Below, piece by piece: positions 62,073 to 64,000 of a stretch of DNA of 64,000 bases. Position numbers and translations under genes: made by a program. The notes beneath the pieces were generated by a model. It made no database searches, was not told the DNA's origin, and worked only from the letters and a program-made list of their open reading frames with translations. The first letter of the stretch is position 1. Every line of letters begins with the position of its first letter. The stretch spans positions 202,514 to 266,513 of the forward strand of contig NZ_CACVAF010000008.1 of assembly GCF_902726565.1 (NCBI RefSeq). Direction: 5' to 3'. The stretch is from Yersinia vastinensis (GTDB lineage Bacteria; Pseudomonadota; Gammaproteobacteria; Enterobacterales; Enterobacteriaceae).

Positions 62073-63500
62073 CTACAATTTGGTGATATTACTGTCGTAC
62101 AGCCGTGCTCTGCGTTTTTTCAAGATGACATAACCGATGGTCAAAATAACAAACCACAGTGGCGTCACCATTAGCGCCTGACGAGTATCACTTTCCAGCG
62201 TTAATAACACCAACACGAAGACAAAGAACGCCATACACACCCAAGACATGACAATACCCGCAGGCATTTTGTAGATGGATTTTTTATGCAGTGCTGGGCG
62301 TCTTTTGCGGTACACCAAATAAGAGCAAAGAATGATAGTCCAGACGAACATAAATAGAATGGCGGAAACCGTAGTGACCAGTGTAAAGACGGTCATAACG
62401 TTCGGGATCAGATAAATCAGCACCACGCCACCGAGCAGACAAATACAAGAGAATGTCAGGCCGGAAGCGGGAACAGAGCGACGTGATAATTTACCAAATT
62501 GTTTTGGTGCATCCCCTTCTTTTGCCAAACCGAACAACATACGGCTGGTGGAAAACACACCGCTGTTAGCGGAAGAAGCCGCGGAGGTCAGAACGACAAA
62601 GTTGATCACACTAGCCGCGGCGGGCAGCCCGACCAGAACGAATAACTCAACAAATGGACTTTTATCTGCAACCACTGAACTCCATGGCGTCACTGACATA
62701 ATCATAATCAATGAGAAAACATAGAACATGATTATGCGGATAGGAATGGAGTTAATTGCGCGTGGTAATACAACTTCAGGGTCTTTGGTTTCAGCCGCAG
62801 TGGTTCCGACTAATTCAATCCCCACAAAGGCGAAGACAGCAATCTGGAAGCCAGCAAAGAAGCCACTAATACCTTTCGGGAACATTCCGCCATCATTCCA
62901 TAAATGAGTAAATGATGCAGTAGTCCCCGATGGAGACTGATAACTCATTAATACCATGGTCAGGCCGGCAAATATTAACGCCACGATAGCCACAATTTTA
63001 ATCATGGCAAACCAGAACTCCATCTCACCGAACATTTTTACTGTTGCTAGGTTGAGAGACAGTAGCAGTAAAACCACTAATAATGAGGCGACCCACTGGG
63101 AGAAGTCGGGGAACCAAAATTGTGCATACGCGGTAATGGCAACAACATCAGCGATCCCGGTGATGACCCAACAAAACCAGTACGTCCAGCCAGTGAAAAA
63201 GCCAGCCCAAGGGCCTAACAAATCTGCGGCAAAATCACTGAATGACTTATATTTTAAATTTGAGAGCAGCAACTCACCCATTGCCCGCATCACGAAAAAC
63301 AACATAAAGCCGATTATCATATAAACGAAGATAATTGACGGCCCAGCAAGGCTGATGGTTTTGCCCGATCCCATAAACAACCCGGTACCTATGGCCCCGC
63401 CAATGGCAATCAACTGAATATGGCGGTTGGAGAGACTTCGTTGAAGATGCTCTTCGGGTTCTGGCAACGGTTCTGCCACTATCTTGGATTGGTCTACCAT
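62073..63500 (-). CDS. cycA: D-serine/D-alanine/glycine transporter CycA
   Basis: A 475-residue amino acid permease of the APC family with about 12 membrane helices. It is close to E. coli CycA throughout: NRHIQLIAIGGAIGTGLFMG near residue 25, AFVGIELVGTTAAETKDPE, and SSANSGVFSTSRMLFGLA. It imports D-serine, D-alanine and glycine by proton symport. The ATG at 63500 gives the MVDQ start of E. coli and has GGGA upstream; ATG 63509 is the alternative. A run of 19 CTGT units lies 67 bases upstream. Confidence 0.95.
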   Translation of the reverse strand: MVDQSKIVAEPLPEPEEHLQRSLSNRHIQLIAIGGAIGTGLFMGSGKTISLAGPSIIFVYMIIGFMLFFVMRAMGELLLSNLKYKSFSDFAADLLGPWAGFFTGWTYWFCWVITGIADVVAITAYAQFWFPDFSQWVASLLVVLLLLSLNLATVKMFGEMEFWFAMIKIVAIVALIFAGLTMVLMSYQSPSGTTASFTHLWNDGGMFPKGISGFFAGFQIAVFAFVGIELVGTTAAETKDPEVVLPRAINSIPIRIIMFYVFSLIMIMSVTPWSSVVADKSPFVELFVLVGLPAAASVINFVVLTSAASSANSGVFSTSRMLFGLAKEGDAPKQFGKLSRRSVPASGLTFSCICLLGGVVLIYLIPNVMTVFTLVTTVSAILFMFVWTIILCSYLVYRKRRPALHKKSIYKMPAGIVMSWVCMAFFVFVLVLLTLESDTRQALMVTPLWFVILTIGYVILKKRRARLYDSNITKL

Positions 63501-63566
63501 CTTTCCCATTCCCTCTTCCTGTATTTGTGAAATTGTTGAGCTCTATGTTGGCTCTTTGGTCTTAAC

Positions 63567-63642
<76 letters not shown>

Positions 63643-63924
63643 TAGATTTTCTGTATGTTTTAAGTACAATTTGCGAATTATTTAATATCTCCGCAACAAT
63701 AATTACACAATGCGCTTCGTTTTCCAGTGTTTATATTTCACACACTGAAATTTGTTAAGTTCATCACAGCACGTGGAATTACAACATGAAGTTACATAAC
63801 TAACAATAATCGTAAGTGCCAGAGGCATAATTAATCTGTAGTGGCGAATATAGTGCAGTATAAAGAGAAAAATCTGACGAAACGTTTGACAGCCAAGGTC
63901 AACAGGAGAATAATTATCGCCGTT
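63643..63924. other. Intergenic region between the repeat and tRNA-Lys
   Basis: No protein gene is evident in these 282 bases. A weak minus-strand promoter for cycA can be drawn (TTGTGT, 17-base spacer, TATTAA), which would put the CTGT run in the 5' leader. The tRNA promoter was not identified with confidence. Confidence 0.4.
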
Positions 63925-64000
63925 GGGTCGTTAGCTCAGTTGGTAGAGCAGTTGACTTTTAATCAATTGGTCGCAGGTTCGAATCCCGCACGACCCACCA
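63925..64000 (+). tRNA. tRNA-Lys (anticodon TTT)
   Basis: A 76-base tRNA including the CCA end. The acceptor stem pairs GGGTCGT with ACGACCC. The D-arm contains TTAGCTCAGTTGGTAGAGC, the anticodon loop is CTTTTAA (anticodon TTT), and the T-arm contains GGTTCGAATCC. The window ends exactly at the CCA, so further tRNAs may follow. Confidence 0.97.

Overview
The window is chromosomal DNA of a gamma-proteobacterium in the Enterobacterales, most consistent with a Yersinia species. The order fliT-fliS-fliD / fliC / fliA-fliZ-dcyD-tcyJ-tcyL-tcyN, then putA/putP, efeUOB, wrbA, nanM, a rut operon and cycA, together with protein-level resemblance to enterobacterial homologues, supports this. The genus is an inference from gene order and recalled sequences; no database was searched.

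Bases 1 to about 25,750 are the right-hand part of a lambda-like prophage. Its genes run left to right: the end of a portal-type protein, a minor head protein, a scaffold-like protein, a P22-type coat protein, head-tail connector genes, then a lambda-type long tail module: terminator, tube with an Ig-like domain, a chaperone pair joined by a -1 frameshift, tape measure, M, L, K, I, J and fibre proteins. Terminase, lysis, replication and integrase genes are not here and should lie left of the window. Three kinds of cargo interrupt the structural operon. An antisense HNH homing endonuclease lies at 5463-6275. A P22 immI-like regulatory island lies between K and I (S24 repressor, Arc-like protein, two unrelated antirepressors, and at least one candidate Sar-like antisense RNA). 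A group of small moron genes follows it (zinc ribbon, membrane coiled coil, secreted protein, lipoprotein). The probable right attachment region is about 25,500-25,980.

Bases 25,994-36,650 hold a small secreted-protein gene related to a prophage moron, a DNA glycosylase, a membrane HD-GYP phosphodiesterase, an AraC regulator and the late flagellar genes. The divergent fliC and fliDST transcripts each have a near-perfect sigma-28 promoter. Bases 36,869-40,199 are the D-cysteine desulfhydrase and cystine ABC transporter group. A TumE/TumA-type toxin-antitoxin pair follows, then divergent putA/putP with PutA-type operator motifs, and the Fur-controlled EfeUOB iron importer.

Bases 50,904-64,000 carry wrbA, a small membrane XRE regulator, the sialic acid mutarotase NanM, a secreted PEBP-family protein with an AraC regulator, the complete rutABCDEFG pyrimidine operon with divergent rutR, cycA and a tRNA-Lys. 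The rutA-rutR gap shows a RutR box, a sigma-54 promoter and an NtrC-like site, so pyrimidine nitrogen use appears to be under nitrogen control. A run of 19 CTGT units lies just upstream of cycA and could make that transporter gene length-variable.
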